Assembly: GCA_025936205.1 (NCBI GenBank) | Contig: JAICTU010000495.1 | Coordinates: forward strand, 1 to 6,563 | Reading direction: 5' to 3' | Source: Polyangiaceae bacterium | GTDB taxonomy: Bacteria; Myxococcota; Polyangia; Polyangiales; Polyangiaceae | DNA: 6,563 nt | In this document: one piece after another, positions 1 to 5,223 of the stretch | Layout: each line of letters begins with the position of its first letter | Position numbering within the stretch: position 1 is the first letter of the stretch | Position numbers and translations under genes: made by a program | Notes under the pieces: generated by a model | Told to the model about the DNA's origin: nothing | Seen by the model: only the letters and a program-made list of their open reading frames with translations | Database searches by the model: none

Positions 1-870
1 GCGCTGGCGCGCTACCTGGCTGTAACTGGCAACCGCACGCTACTGCAGCGGCTGCTGCCGAGGCTGAGAGACATCATGCAGCATCACATCTCCGGGACGC
101 GCTTCGGGATTCATGTCGATCCGAAAGACGGGCTGCTGACCCAAGGCGACCCGCAGCTGCCACTCACCTGGATGGATGCGCTCTACAAGGGCCAGGTCAT
201 CACGCCGCGGCGTGGCAAGGCGGTCGAGGTCAATGCGCTTTGGTACAACGCCCTCCGGCTCTTCGAGCACTGGTCGCGTGAGGAGGGGGCCGACCAGGAG
301 GCGAAGGAGGCCTCGCAAAGAGCAGAACTGGCGGCGGATTCCTTCAACCGACGATTCTGGTCTCAGGAACACGGCTATCTGTTCGACGTGGTCGATGGGG
401 ACCAGGGTGACGACGCCGCTTGCCGGCCCAACCAGATCCTGGCCATCTCGCTCCCGCATCCAGTGCTCGACCAGCAGCGCTGGAAGACCATCCTCGAGGT
501 CGTGCAGCGCGAACTGCTCACGCCCTTTGGGCTTCGCTCGCTCGCGCCCGGTGCGGACGACTATCATCCTCGCTACTTCGGGCATCTGTGGGCCCGAGAC
601 GCGGCATACCATCAAGGCACGGTGTGGCCTTGGCTGATTGGCCCCTACGTAGACGCACACCTGAAGGTGCACCCCCGGGACCTCCAGGCCGCGCGCGCGC
701 TCCTCGCCGGGTTCGAGTCCCACCTCGCAGAGGCGGGGCTCGGCGGCATCAGCGAGATCTTTGACGCCGAGCCCCCGTTTACCCCGCGCGGCTGCATTGC
801 GCAGGCGTGGAGCGTCGCAGAAGTCTTGCGCAGCTGGCTCAACACGAGCCCGGGGCACAGACGCGCCTGA
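1..870 (+). CDS. Glycogen debranching enzyme (amylo-alpha-1,6-glucosidase), C-terminal part, 5' truncated by the window edge
   Basis: The frame is open from base 1 and gives 289 residues before TGA at 868-870; an internal ATG at 76 is not the real start, because homology-like sequence continues upstream of it. The fragment matches the (alpha/alpha)-barrel catalytic domain of the archaeal-type/COG3408 debranching enzymes. Recognisable blocks in order are DGLLTQGDPQLPLTWMDA (residues 43-60 of the fragment), VEVNALWYNAL (75-85), a middle block containing NQILAISLPHP and LLTPFGLRSLAP, RDAAYHQGTVWPW (199-211), and ISEIFD...PRGCIAQAWSVAEVLR near the end. Family members hydrolyse alpha-1,6 branch points of glycogen or limit dextrins in the cytoplasm. 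The C-terminus is complete and ends in the usual place after the AWSVAEVLR block. No terminator with a T-tract follows. The family call is secure; the exact substrate (glycogen or another branched glucan) is inferred. Confidence 0.94.
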   Translation, partial: ALARYLAVTGNRTLLQRLLPRLRDIMQHHISGTRFGIHVDPKDGLLTQGDPQLPLTWMDALYKGQVITPRRGKAVEVNALWYNALRLFEHWSREEGADQEAKEASQRAELAADSFNRRFWSQEHGYLFDVVDGDQGDDAACRPNQILAISLPHPVLDQQRWKTILEVVQRELLTPFGLRSLAPGADDYHPRYFGHLWARDAAYHQGTVWPWLIGPYVDAHLKVHPRDLQAARALLAGFESHLAEAGLGGISEIFDAEPPFTPRGCIAQAWSVAEVLRSWLNTSPGHRRA

Positions 871-889
871 TCGGACTCGGCACTGAGCT

Positions 890-966
890 TCAGCCGTTCG
901 CCGCGAGCCTCGCGGGAAGCAAAGCTCTTCCTTGGTGAGCTTGCCGTCCCGGTTGCGGTCCCGCTC
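890..966. repeat. Direct repeat, EF-hand tail unit A
   Basis: These 77 bases align with 1445-1522 in the same orientation. Hand alignment gives eight mismatches and one single-base gap, about 88 percent identity. The longest exact block is GCCGCGAGCCTCGCGGGA (900-917). The unit corresponds to the minus-strand sequence for the second EF-hand loop plus the short C-terminal tail. Confidence 0.8.
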
Positions 967-1080
967 CAAAAATGCGCCGTGCGGATCGTCGCGCACGTGC
1001 GCCGCCCGCGAGAATTCCTACTCCGTGACGCTGCCGTCCGAGTTCGCATCGAGGCGGGCAAAGTGGGCCACACACTCCGT
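890..1080 (-). pseudogene. EF-hand protein remnant, copy 1 (two calcium-binding loops, internal TAG and frameshift)
   Basis: Read on the minus strand from 1080, the translation contains CVAHFARLDANSDGSVTE, then a TAG stop (complement of 1018-1020), then EF and about 17 residues leading to ERDRNRDGKLTKEEL. Both are canonical 12-residue EF-hand loops: loop 1 is D-A-N-S-D-G-S-V-T-E-stop-E, with the stop at variable position 11 and the conserved Glu at position 12; loop 2 is D-R-N-R-D-G-K-L-T-K-E-E. After loop 2 the frame runs on antisense through the debranching gene. A frame offset by one base instead gives PARLAANG and TGA at 890-892, as in copy 2, so a single-base indel near 918 is likely. 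No start codon, signal peptide or ribosome site is evident upstream; another stop (TAA) lies in frame near 1126. Likely ancestor: a small secreted or periplasmic EF-hand protein. TAG could have arisen from CAG by one transition. Confidence 0.6.
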
Positions 1081-1155
1081 ATGTCGAGCGGACCCGGGAT
1101 CGGCCGCGCGCAGTTCTGGATGAGGTTAGGAATATCCCGTACACGGCATCCGCTG

Positions 1156-1180
1156 CAGCAGCACCGGCCGTGCTGGTGCT
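1156..1180. other. GC-rich inverted repeat
   Basis: CAGCAC (1157-1162) and GTGCTG (1168-1173) form a perfect 6-bp stem around a five-base loop. Alternatively GCAGCAC (1156-1162) pairs with GTGCTGC (1174-1180). No T-tract follows on either strand, so it is not a standard intrinsic terminator. It lies in the decayed interval between the EF-hand remnants, and its role is unknown. Confidence 0.35.
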
Positions 1181-1444
1181 GCCTGCTGCACTACACGACC
1201 GGAAACCTGCTCACCCGTGCAACAATTTCGCCTCAGCGCAGCCTCACCCGTAACCTGTCCCAAAGAGCTGCAAAAGAAAGGCGGTGCCAGCCTGGAGGAT
1301 TCGCAGACAGGCAAGCCGTCTCGCAAGTCCACGAGAAAGAGTCGTAGACAGAAGCGCGCTTCAAACCTGCAGCGACGTGCGGTCCAGAAGGCGCGTTCCG
1401 CCGACACTCGCGCGCGGTGCGTATCTCTTCTCGCCGAACTCGCC

Positions 1445-1522
1445 TCAGCCGTTTGCCGCGAGCCTCGCGGGAGGGCAGAGCTCTTCCTTGGTGAGCTTCC
1501 CGTCGTGGTTGCGATCCCGGTC
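1445..1522. repeat. Direct repeat, EF-hand tail unit B
   Basis: Partner of 890-966, offset by about 555 bp. The extra base in this copy (within GAGGG, 1471-1475) keeps the EF-hand loop in frame with the PARLAANG tail. Similarity fades on the loop-proximal side beyond about 1522, although the residues before the loop (WLD here, FLE in unit A) still correspond. This suggests the duplication was of a coding segment that has since diverged. Confidence 0.8.
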
Positions 1523-1567
1523 GAGCCACCACCCCGCTCGGCGAAATTTCGCTCGCCCAGACCGAGG
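1445..1567 (-). pseudogene. EF-hand protein remnant, copy 2 (single loop and C-terminal tail)
   Basis: On the minus strand this gives WWLDRDRNHDGKLTKEEL followed by CPPARLAANG and TGA at 1445-1447. The loop D-R-N-H-D-G-K-L-T-K-E-E has all the calcium-coordinating positions of an EF-hand. Upstream the frame is blocked by TAG (complement of 1568-1570), and no second loop can be recognised, so this is only the C-terminal end of a gene. Here the loop and the PARLAANG tail are in one frame, whereas copy 1 needs a one-base correction to join them. This suggests copy 2 keeps the ancestral C-terminus. The support is the motif and the similarity to copy 1; nothing indicates that it is expressed. Confidence 0.5.
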
Positions 1568-1811
1568 CTACTCCGCACCGGATCTGCATCCCAGCCAGTA
1601 TGAACTGGACCTTCCTGTCCTTCATTGGCCAGCCTTCGTTCGTTTTGCCGTGGTACGCAATTGGAGCTCTGGGCCTGCTGTACCTGATCTACGATCTTCG
1701 CCATCACAATACGGTGCTCGAGCCTGCGATGAAGTGGGCTGGCCGATCATCGTGCTCTTCTTCTCCGCCGTCGGAATCGCGCTCTACTTCGCCACGGCCC
1801 GAGCGCCCGGG

Positions 1812-2720
1812 ATGGAAAAGCTTCCGGATCAGGATTCGAAGCGGGCGGCATATGACCAGTACGAACGGAGGATGTGGCGCCGTGCCACTGGGGCGGTCAT
1901 TCACTGCGTCGGAGGGGACGGGTTGGGCATCCTGACCGGTATGGTGATCGCCCGCGCGAGCGGGCTGAGCTTCTGGCGCGAGTTCTGGTTCGAGTATCTG
2001 ATCGGCTTCGCCGTCGGCTGGCTGATCTTTCAGCGCAAGTCCATGACGATGATGACGGAAAACCTACCGGAGCAGCTCGTGAGGGCGTTCCGCGGCGAGT
2101 TCTTCTCGATGCTCACGGTAATGGGCGGCATGGGAGCGGTAATGACATTCGTCACGCCGCTGGTGGTACCTAGCCAGCCCAAACCCTGGACCTTTGCCTT
2201 CTGGGGGTTCGGCATGCTGGGTTTGCTCGTCGGGTTTATCTTCACCTATCCAATGAATTGGATGCTGGTGAAACTCGGCTGGAAGCACGGGATGGGAAGC
2301 ATGCAAGGGGCGCAGGAACACCAGGTTCAAGCGCTCCCTGGCAGAGTCGGGGTCATGGCCGCCAGCTCTCTCCTCGGGATCGCCGGTCTGGTGCTCCCCG
2401 CCTGGCTCACAGAGGTGCGGGAGGACCGTGTCATTCGCGCCACCGGCACTGTATCCGAGGCGAAGGGGCAGCTCACGCCCGGGCGAGGCGCTCTTCACTG
2501 GCCTGAATGCGACCCTCGAGAGAGCCATCGGTGGGCTCGAACGCGGGAATCGGACGGTCGCGTGCCTGGCGATGGACGGCGCGCTACGCGCCGCAGAGGC
2601 AGGCGCACACTCCGCGCCGGGCTCCTTTTACAGCGCACTCGAGCAAGTCCGCGCGGCCCGACTGGCACTTCAGCAAGGCAGCGACGCGAAGGCGCTCGCC
2701 TCCCTGCGGTCCGCCGCTGA
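1812..2720 (+). CDS. DUF4396 core reading frame (middle segment of the frameshifted gene)
   Basis: If the shift at 1736-1738 is real, the membrane core could only be made from a downstream start in this frame. ATG 1812 (MEKLPDQDSK) is the first candidate, but it has no visible ribosome site and would lose the first two membrane helices. The frame carries RRATGAVIHCVGGDGLG, four further helices, YPMNW and a final helix before EVREDRVIR. Past about 2483 its sequence turns Arg-rich and protein-unlike up to the stop at 2718-2720, which marks where the true frame moves over. I treat this as part of the 1600-2973 gene rather than as an independent gene. Confidence 0.45.
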   Translation: MEKLPDQDSKRAAYDQYERRMWRRATGAVIHCVGGDGLGILTGMVIARASGLSFWREFWFEYLIGFAVGWLIFQRKSMTMMTENLPEQLVRAFRGEFFSMLTVMGGMGAVMTFVTPLVVPSQPKPWTFAFWGFGMLGLLVGFIFTYPMNWMLVKLGWKHGMGSMQGAQEHQVQALPGRVGVMAASSLLGIAGLVLPAWLTEVREDRVIRATGTVSEAKGQLTPGRGALHWPECDPRESHRWARTRESDGRVPGDGRRATRRRGRRTLRAGLLLQRTRASPRGPTGTSARQRREGARLPAVRR

Positions 2721-2973
2721 GTTGGCTCGCCCGGCCGAGAGCACCGTTCCGCCCCTGCTCGAGACCGCTCGCTACGGCGGAGCCACCGTCATCAACACCG
2801 AGGGAGCCGTGATTGGTGAGGTCGCGCATGTTTCAGGCAACTCGCTCCTGCTTGCGCTCGGCGGCTGGCGCAATGTCTGGGGTTTCATCGATTTCGCCGC
2901 GAACCGCTATGTACAGGTCCCTGTTCGAAAGGTCGCCTTTCCGCTCGTCGCTCTGGCACGTTCGATGCTTTAG
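2428..2973 (+). CDS. Helical plus PRC-barrel-like C-terminal reading frame (last segment of the frameshifted gene)
   Basis: This frame opens at GTG 2428, but convincing protein sequence begins only near 2482 (GEALFTGLNATLERAIGGL), so the GTG is probably not a true start. It encodes an alpha-helical Ala-rich segment (LRAAEAGAHSAPGSFYSALEQVRAARLALQQGSDAKALASL) split here for reading as LRAAEAGAHSAPGSF, YSALEQVRAARLALQQG and SDAKALASL. A PRC-barrel-like module follows, with NTEGAVIGEV and VQVPVRKVAFPLV. The stop is TAG 2971-2973. The helical segment resembles helical-hairpin scaffolds, but I do not recognise a named family. It most likely belongs to the DUF4396 protein upstream; a separate soluble protein with an undetected start is the alternative. 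Confidence 0.5.
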   Translation: MSFAPPALYPRRRGSSRPGEALFTGLNATLERAIGGLERGNRTVACLAMDGALRAAEAGAHSAPGSFYSALEQVRAARLALQQGSDAKALASLRSAAELARPAESTVPPLLETARYGGATVINTEGAVIGEVAHVSGNSLLLALGGWRNVWGFIDFAANRYVQVPVRKVAFPLVALARSML

Positions 2974-2986
2974 CGTGAGTTTCACG
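2974..2986. other. Small hairpin right after the PRC-tail stop codon
   Basis: CGTGA (2974-2978) and TCACG (2982-2986) form a perfect 5-bp stem around GTT, starting on the base after TAG 2971-2973. No T-run follows, so it is weak as a terminator. It could equally be chance in GC-rich sequence. Confidence 0.25.
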
Positions 2987-3086
2987 TCGCGCTGCCAGCG
3001 TGGTCCTCGCTCATCGCCCCTGATCTCGCGGACAGCTCCGCCGTAACCCACCCCCACCAACACGCACGGGCGAAGAATCGGAATTG

Positions 3087-3383
3087 ATGAAAAATGTAGC
3101 TGCCGATGTTATTCAAGGACTGACTGTCGTAGGTGCCGGAGGCGACGTGGTCGGGGAGGCGGCCACGGTCTGTATCGACACGCAATCGTGGCGCGTCGAA
3201 TCGGTCCGGGTGAAACTGCGAAAGGAAGTGGCGGACCAGGTGGGCGCCGAACGAAGCCTGTTCCAGGCTGGTTTCGTCGAGATCCCGGTCAGCAAGATTC
3301 AATCCGTGGGCGACGCGCTACTGCTCTCGGTTTCGGTGAGCGGCTTGCATGAGGCGCTTCCGCCGCGGAGCGATCGATCGTGA
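3087..3383 (+). CDS. Stand-alone PRC-barrel domain protein
   Basis: The product has 98 residues from ATG 3087; a TTG at 3084 directly upstream would add one residue. I prefer the ATG, which has a purine-rich GAAGAA at 3072-3077 as a weak ribosome site. The pattern is that of a PRC-barrel: a first strand with GLTVVGAGGDVVGEAATV, a second with SWRVESVRVKLRKEVADQ, then FVEIPVSKIQSVGDALLLSVSV. This is the usual G-x-x-VG, W-R-V, EIP and VGD-x-hydrophobic order of the family. PRC-barrels are small beta-barrel modules found in the RNA-processing protein RimM, photosynthetic reaction-centre H subunits and many stand-alone bacterial and archaeal proteins, and often mediate protein contacts. There is no signal peptide or membrane segment, so it is probably cytoplasmic. 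It follows the PRC-like tail of the upstream gene by about 110 bp, so the two may be functionally related; this is inference. The specific role is unknown. Confidence 0.8.
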   Translation: MKNVAADVIQGLTVVGAGGDVVGEAATVCIDTQSWRVESVRVKLRKEVADQVGAERSLFQAGFVEIPVSKIQSVGDALLLSVSVSGLHEALPPRSDRS

Positions 3384-3400
3384 TCTGCGCTACAGATCGC
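3380..3400. other. Stem-loop overlapping the PRC gene stop codon
   Basis: GATCTG (3382-3387) pairs perfectly with CAGATC (3393-3398) around CGCTA, and G3380-C3400 plus a T-G wobble extend the stem. A competing pairing is AGCGATC (3369-3375) with GATCGCT (3395-3401). No T-tract follows, so it is not a classical intrinsic terminator. It might protect the 3' end of the transcript or act as a weak attenuator. Confidence 0.35.
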
Positions 3401-3484
3401 TGAGCGGCGAACGGCACACGCAGCACGGGACGGTCCGCTCAGCCCCCCTCGCAGTTCATCTGCCGCTCGCCATCGCCCCACCTC

Positions 3485-3506
3485 GGCGGGGTTCATGAAC
3501 CCGGCC
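3485..3506. promoter_or_regulatory. Palindrome upstream of the DUF2254 gene (possible operator)
   Basis: The core GGGTTCATGAACCC (3489-3502) is a perfect 14-bp palindrome. Allowing one mismatched pair (3488/3503), the symmetry extends over 22 bp from 3485 to 3506. It ends 10 to 14 bases before ATG 3517, so a bound dimeric regulator, or the hairpin in mRNA, would overlap the translation start region. No regulator gene lies in the window to pair it with. Functional assignment is inference from symmetry and position only. Confidence 0.4.
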
Positions 3507-3516
3507 ATATCCTCAG

Positions 3517-4848
3517 ATGTTTCAAAGACTGCTCACCGCCAGCGAAAGCATCTGGGAAAAGCTGCGGACCAGCCTGTGGTTTGTGCCGACGCTCATCGTG
3601 GGCGGCGCGGTAAGCCTGGCGCTGGGCCTGATCGAGCTGGACTCCAACAGCAATCGTGACCAGCTAACGGAGGACTGGCCGCGGCTTTTCGGGGCAGGAG
3701 CCGACGGATCACGTGGACTACTATCGGCGATCGCGGGTTCGATGATCACTGTCGCGGGAGTTACCTTCTCCATCACGATCGTCGCTCTGGCCCTCGCGTC
3801 GAGTCAGTATACCCCGCGGATCCTGGCAAACTTCATCCGCGATCGGGCCAACCAGGCGGTGTTGGGCGTCTTTCTCGGCGTCTTTGCGTACTCGCTGGTG
3901 GTGCTGCGGACCATACGCGGTGGCGACGATGGCGTATTTGTCCCAGCCCTCGCGGTACTGGCCGCCCTGGTCCTCGCCTTCGTCGCCATCGGCTTCTTGA
4001 TCTTCTTCATCCACCATATTGCGGCCAGTATCCAGGCGAACAGCATCATCGAGACGACCAGCCGGGAAACGCTGCACGCGATCGATCGGTCGTTTCCTCC
4101 TCTGGTCGGCGACGCCATCGCTGAGGCCCCGCAGGTTACGCCATCGCTAGACATCCCGAGCGTACAATGGCGTCCCATTCACAGCGCCAAGACCGGCTAT
4201 GTCCAGCGGGTGGATGGTGATGTTCTGTTCAAGATGGCGTGTGCTCGTGACGTCACAATCCGCGTCGAGCGCGGGGTAGGTGAGTTCATCATCGAGGGTT
4301 GTCCGCTGGTTTGCGTATCGGGAGCCCAGATCGACGACGACCTGATCACCGGCGCGAACGCTGCTTTCACCCTGGGCAGGCAACGAACAGTGACGCAAGA
4401 CGCGGCATATGGGCTCCGGCAGCTGGTCGACGTCGCACTGAAGGCGCTATCCCCGGGCATCAATGACACGACGACGGCAACCACCTGCATCGACTTTTTG
4501 GGCGCCATCCTGGCGCGACTCGTGGAACGTCCGATCGAGGCGCCGACGCGTAGCGACGGGAAGCGCTTGCGGCTGATTCCACGAGGGCCGACGTTTGCCG
4601 GCCTGCTGCGCGAGGGCGTCGAGCAGATTCGCCAGAATGCCGAGGGCAACGTCGCCGTCCTGGTCCGCCTCCTCGAAGCCCTCTGGCTCGTCATCCAGAG
4701 GACGACGGACACCGCTCGCCAGCAGGCGATCCTCGAGCAGGTACAATGGATCGCCGACTCGGCGGACCGCGGCGTTGCGGCCGCGCAAGACCGTGCGACC
4801 GTCCATGCCGCCGCCGCGCGAGTCAGGGAGGCAGCGACATCGGGGTGA
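3517..4848 (+). CDS. DUF2254 domain-containing membrane protein
   Basis: The product has 443 residues, a normal length for DUF2254 proteins. The start is well bounded: an in-frame TGA lies at 3496-3498, and ATG 3517 is the only good candidate after it, although no clear Shine-Dalgarno precedes it. Four membrane helices are visible at about residues 21-41, 68-94, 113-131 and 141-165. Family hallmarks are SSQYTPR (95-101) after helix 2, the LGVFLGVFAYSLVVLRTIR stretch through helix 3, HHIAASIQ (166-173) after helix 4, and KALSPGINDTTTA (309-321) in the soluble C-terminal half. Most relatives I recall have a proline in the motif (NDPTTA), so the Thr at 318 is a mild deviation. The C-terminal half (about 173-443) is soluble and ends in a helical Ala/Arg-rich stretch. 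The family has no established biochemical function; topology suggests an inner-membrane protein with a cytoplasmic domain. It is separated by about 130 bp from the PRC gene and by 375 bp from the antiporter. Confidence 0.9.
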   Translation: MFQRLLTASESIWEKLRTSLWFVPTLIVGGAVSLALGLIELDSNSNRDQLTEDWPRLFGAGADGSRGLLSAIAGSMITVAGVTFSITIVALALASSQYTPRILANFIRDRANQAVLGVFLGVFAYSLVVLRTIRGGDDGVFVPALAVLAALVLAFVAIGFLIFFIHHIAASIQANSIIETTSRETLHAIDRSFPPLVGDAIAEAPQVTPSLDIPSVQWRPIHSAKTGYVQRVDGDVLFKMACARDVTIRVERGVGEFIIEGCPLVCVSGAQIDDDLITGANAAFTLGRQRTVTQDAAYGLRQLVDVALKALSPGINDTTTATTCIDFLGAILARLVERPIEAPTRSDGKRLRLIPRGPTFAGLLREGVEQIRQNAEGNVAVLVRLLEALWLVIQRTTDTARQQAILEQVQWIADSADRGVAAAQDRATVHAAAARVREAATSG

Positions 4849-5076
4849 GTCACCAGCTGCTGCCCAGGCGTAGATCTGAGCTCGATGAGGCCCGGAGTGA
4901 TGAAGAGTGCCCGTCGCCACGCGCGACACGCGCCCAGCTGGCTTGGCCTCGGCCGGCCACGCTCGAAGGGCCCGCCCGATTTGCCCTTGCGCTTGCGCGC
5001 CCCTGCCCCGCAACGTCCTTGTGCCTGAGTTCGGAACATCCTACTGGCCAGGAGCCCTGCTGGGCGGGACGATGCC

Positions 5077-5214
5077 ATGAACAAGAAGGCACTGCGGCTC
5101 CCTCGGCTGCTCGACGCAGCCGTAAACGACCAGGGTCGGCGCGAGACGCTCCGGGTGACAGTGCCGCGGGGGCGGTCCCCCCTGGACCTCCGTGCCGCGG
5201 AGAGCTGGAGCTGA
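5077..5214 (+). CDS. Possible small ORF upstream of the antiporter (45 residues)
   Basis: ATG 5077 opens a 45-codon frame, beginning MNKKALRLPRLLDAAVNDQG and ending RAAESWS before TGA 5212-5214. It is in the same frame as the antiporter and stops nine bases before its ATG. G/C dominates the third positions, as in the real genes, and the N-terminus is basic. I recognise no family. It could be a leader peptide, a small regulator coupled to antiporter translation, or chance. The last part overlaps a GC-rich inverted repeat. No strong ribosome site precedes it. Confidence 0.25.
   Translation: MNKKALRLPRLLDAAVNDQGRRETLRVTVPRGRSPLDLRAAESWS
5164..5200. other. GC-rich stem-loop just upstream of the antiporter
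   Basis: GGGGG (5168-5172) and CCCCC (5177-5181) can pair around CGGT. Alternatively CCGCGG at 5164-5169 can pair with the identical, self-complementary CCGCGG at 5195-5200; both sit within the repeated 9-mer GTGCCGCGG. No T-tract follows. It lies 23 bases before the antiporter ATG, so it could affect transcript structure there. Confidence 0.3.
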
Positions 5215-5223
5215 TTCGCGGCC

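Larger units (their letters stand above)
871..1599. other. 729-bp interval without an intact gene, holding two EF-hand remnants
   Basis: No open frame here on either strand looks like a functional protein. The only recognisable content is two short minus-strand stretches encoding EF-hand calcium-binding motifs, near 890-1080 and 1445-1535, which share a direct repeat. Between them (about 1081-1440) I see no protein-like sequence, only a GC-rich inverted repeat near 1157-1180. The longer open frames crossing this interval are shadows that change character outside the EF-hand segments. The interval reads as decayed coding DNA rather than as a regulatory region. Confidence 0.6.
1600..2973 (+). 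pseudogene. DUF4396 membrane protein with helical segment and PRC-barrel-like C-terminus, interrupted by two frameshifts
   Basis: Conceptual joining of three frame segments gives about 457 residues. Segment 1 (1600-1737) starts MNWTFLSF, has one membrane helix (WYAIGALGLLYLIYDL) and ends at PAMKW. Restoring one G in the GGG run at 1736-1738 continues as GWPIIVLFFSAVGIALYF. Segment 2 carries the DUF4396 core: HCVGGDGLG (about residues 102-110), FWFEYLIGFAVGWLIFQ, FFSMLTVMGGMGAVMTFV, and the signature YPMNW (217-221) followed by KLGWKHGM. About seven membrane helices are visible in total, ending with the one containing SLLGIAGLVLP. Removing one G from 2481-2483 joins LTPG to EALFTGLNATLERA, an Ala/Arg-rich helical segment (about 296-383). 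The last part (about 394-450) resembles a PRC-barrel: GATVINTEGAVIGEV, then LALGG and VQVPVRKVAF. DUF4396 has no established function. The shifts may be real mutations or base-calling errors in G runs. As written, translation from 1600 stops at 1935. No clear Shine-Dalgarno precedes ATG 1600. Confidence 0.75.
4849..5223. other. 375-bp spacer between the DUF2254 and antiporter genes
   Basis: No well-supported gene is present. Antisense open frames across it are shadows of high GC content. It contains one 45-codon plus-strand ORF (5077-5214), a GC-rich inverted repeat (5164-5200), and a weak sigma-70-like pair TTGTGC (5019-5024) and TACTGG (5042-5047) with 17-bp spacing. That pair could serve the antiporter but matches the consensus poorly. 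Confidence 0.5.

Noticed and set aside
40..996. 318-residue minus-strand open frame
   Set aside because: Only its first ~33 residues (EF-hand loop 2) look like protein; the rest is the antisense shadow of the debranching enzyme gene.
1018..1020. TAG as a recoded sense codon (pyrrolysine or stop reassignment)
   Set aside because: TAG also ends the frame at 2971-2973, and the EF-hand remnant has a further indel and no start, so ordinary decay is more likely.
1156..1180. Intrinsic terminator for the debranching gene
   Set aside because: The stem is present, but it lies almost 290 bases past the stop codon and no T-run follows on either strand.
979..1347. 122-residue plus-strand open frame in the decayed interval
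   Set aside because: No recognisable motif, Arg-rich composition, and its first part is antisense to the EF-hand remnant.
1729..1745. Programmed ribosomal frameshift at the first frame switch
   Set aside because: No slippery heptamer is present (sequence reads AAG TGG GCT) and no clear stimulatory structure; a missing G in a G run is simpler.
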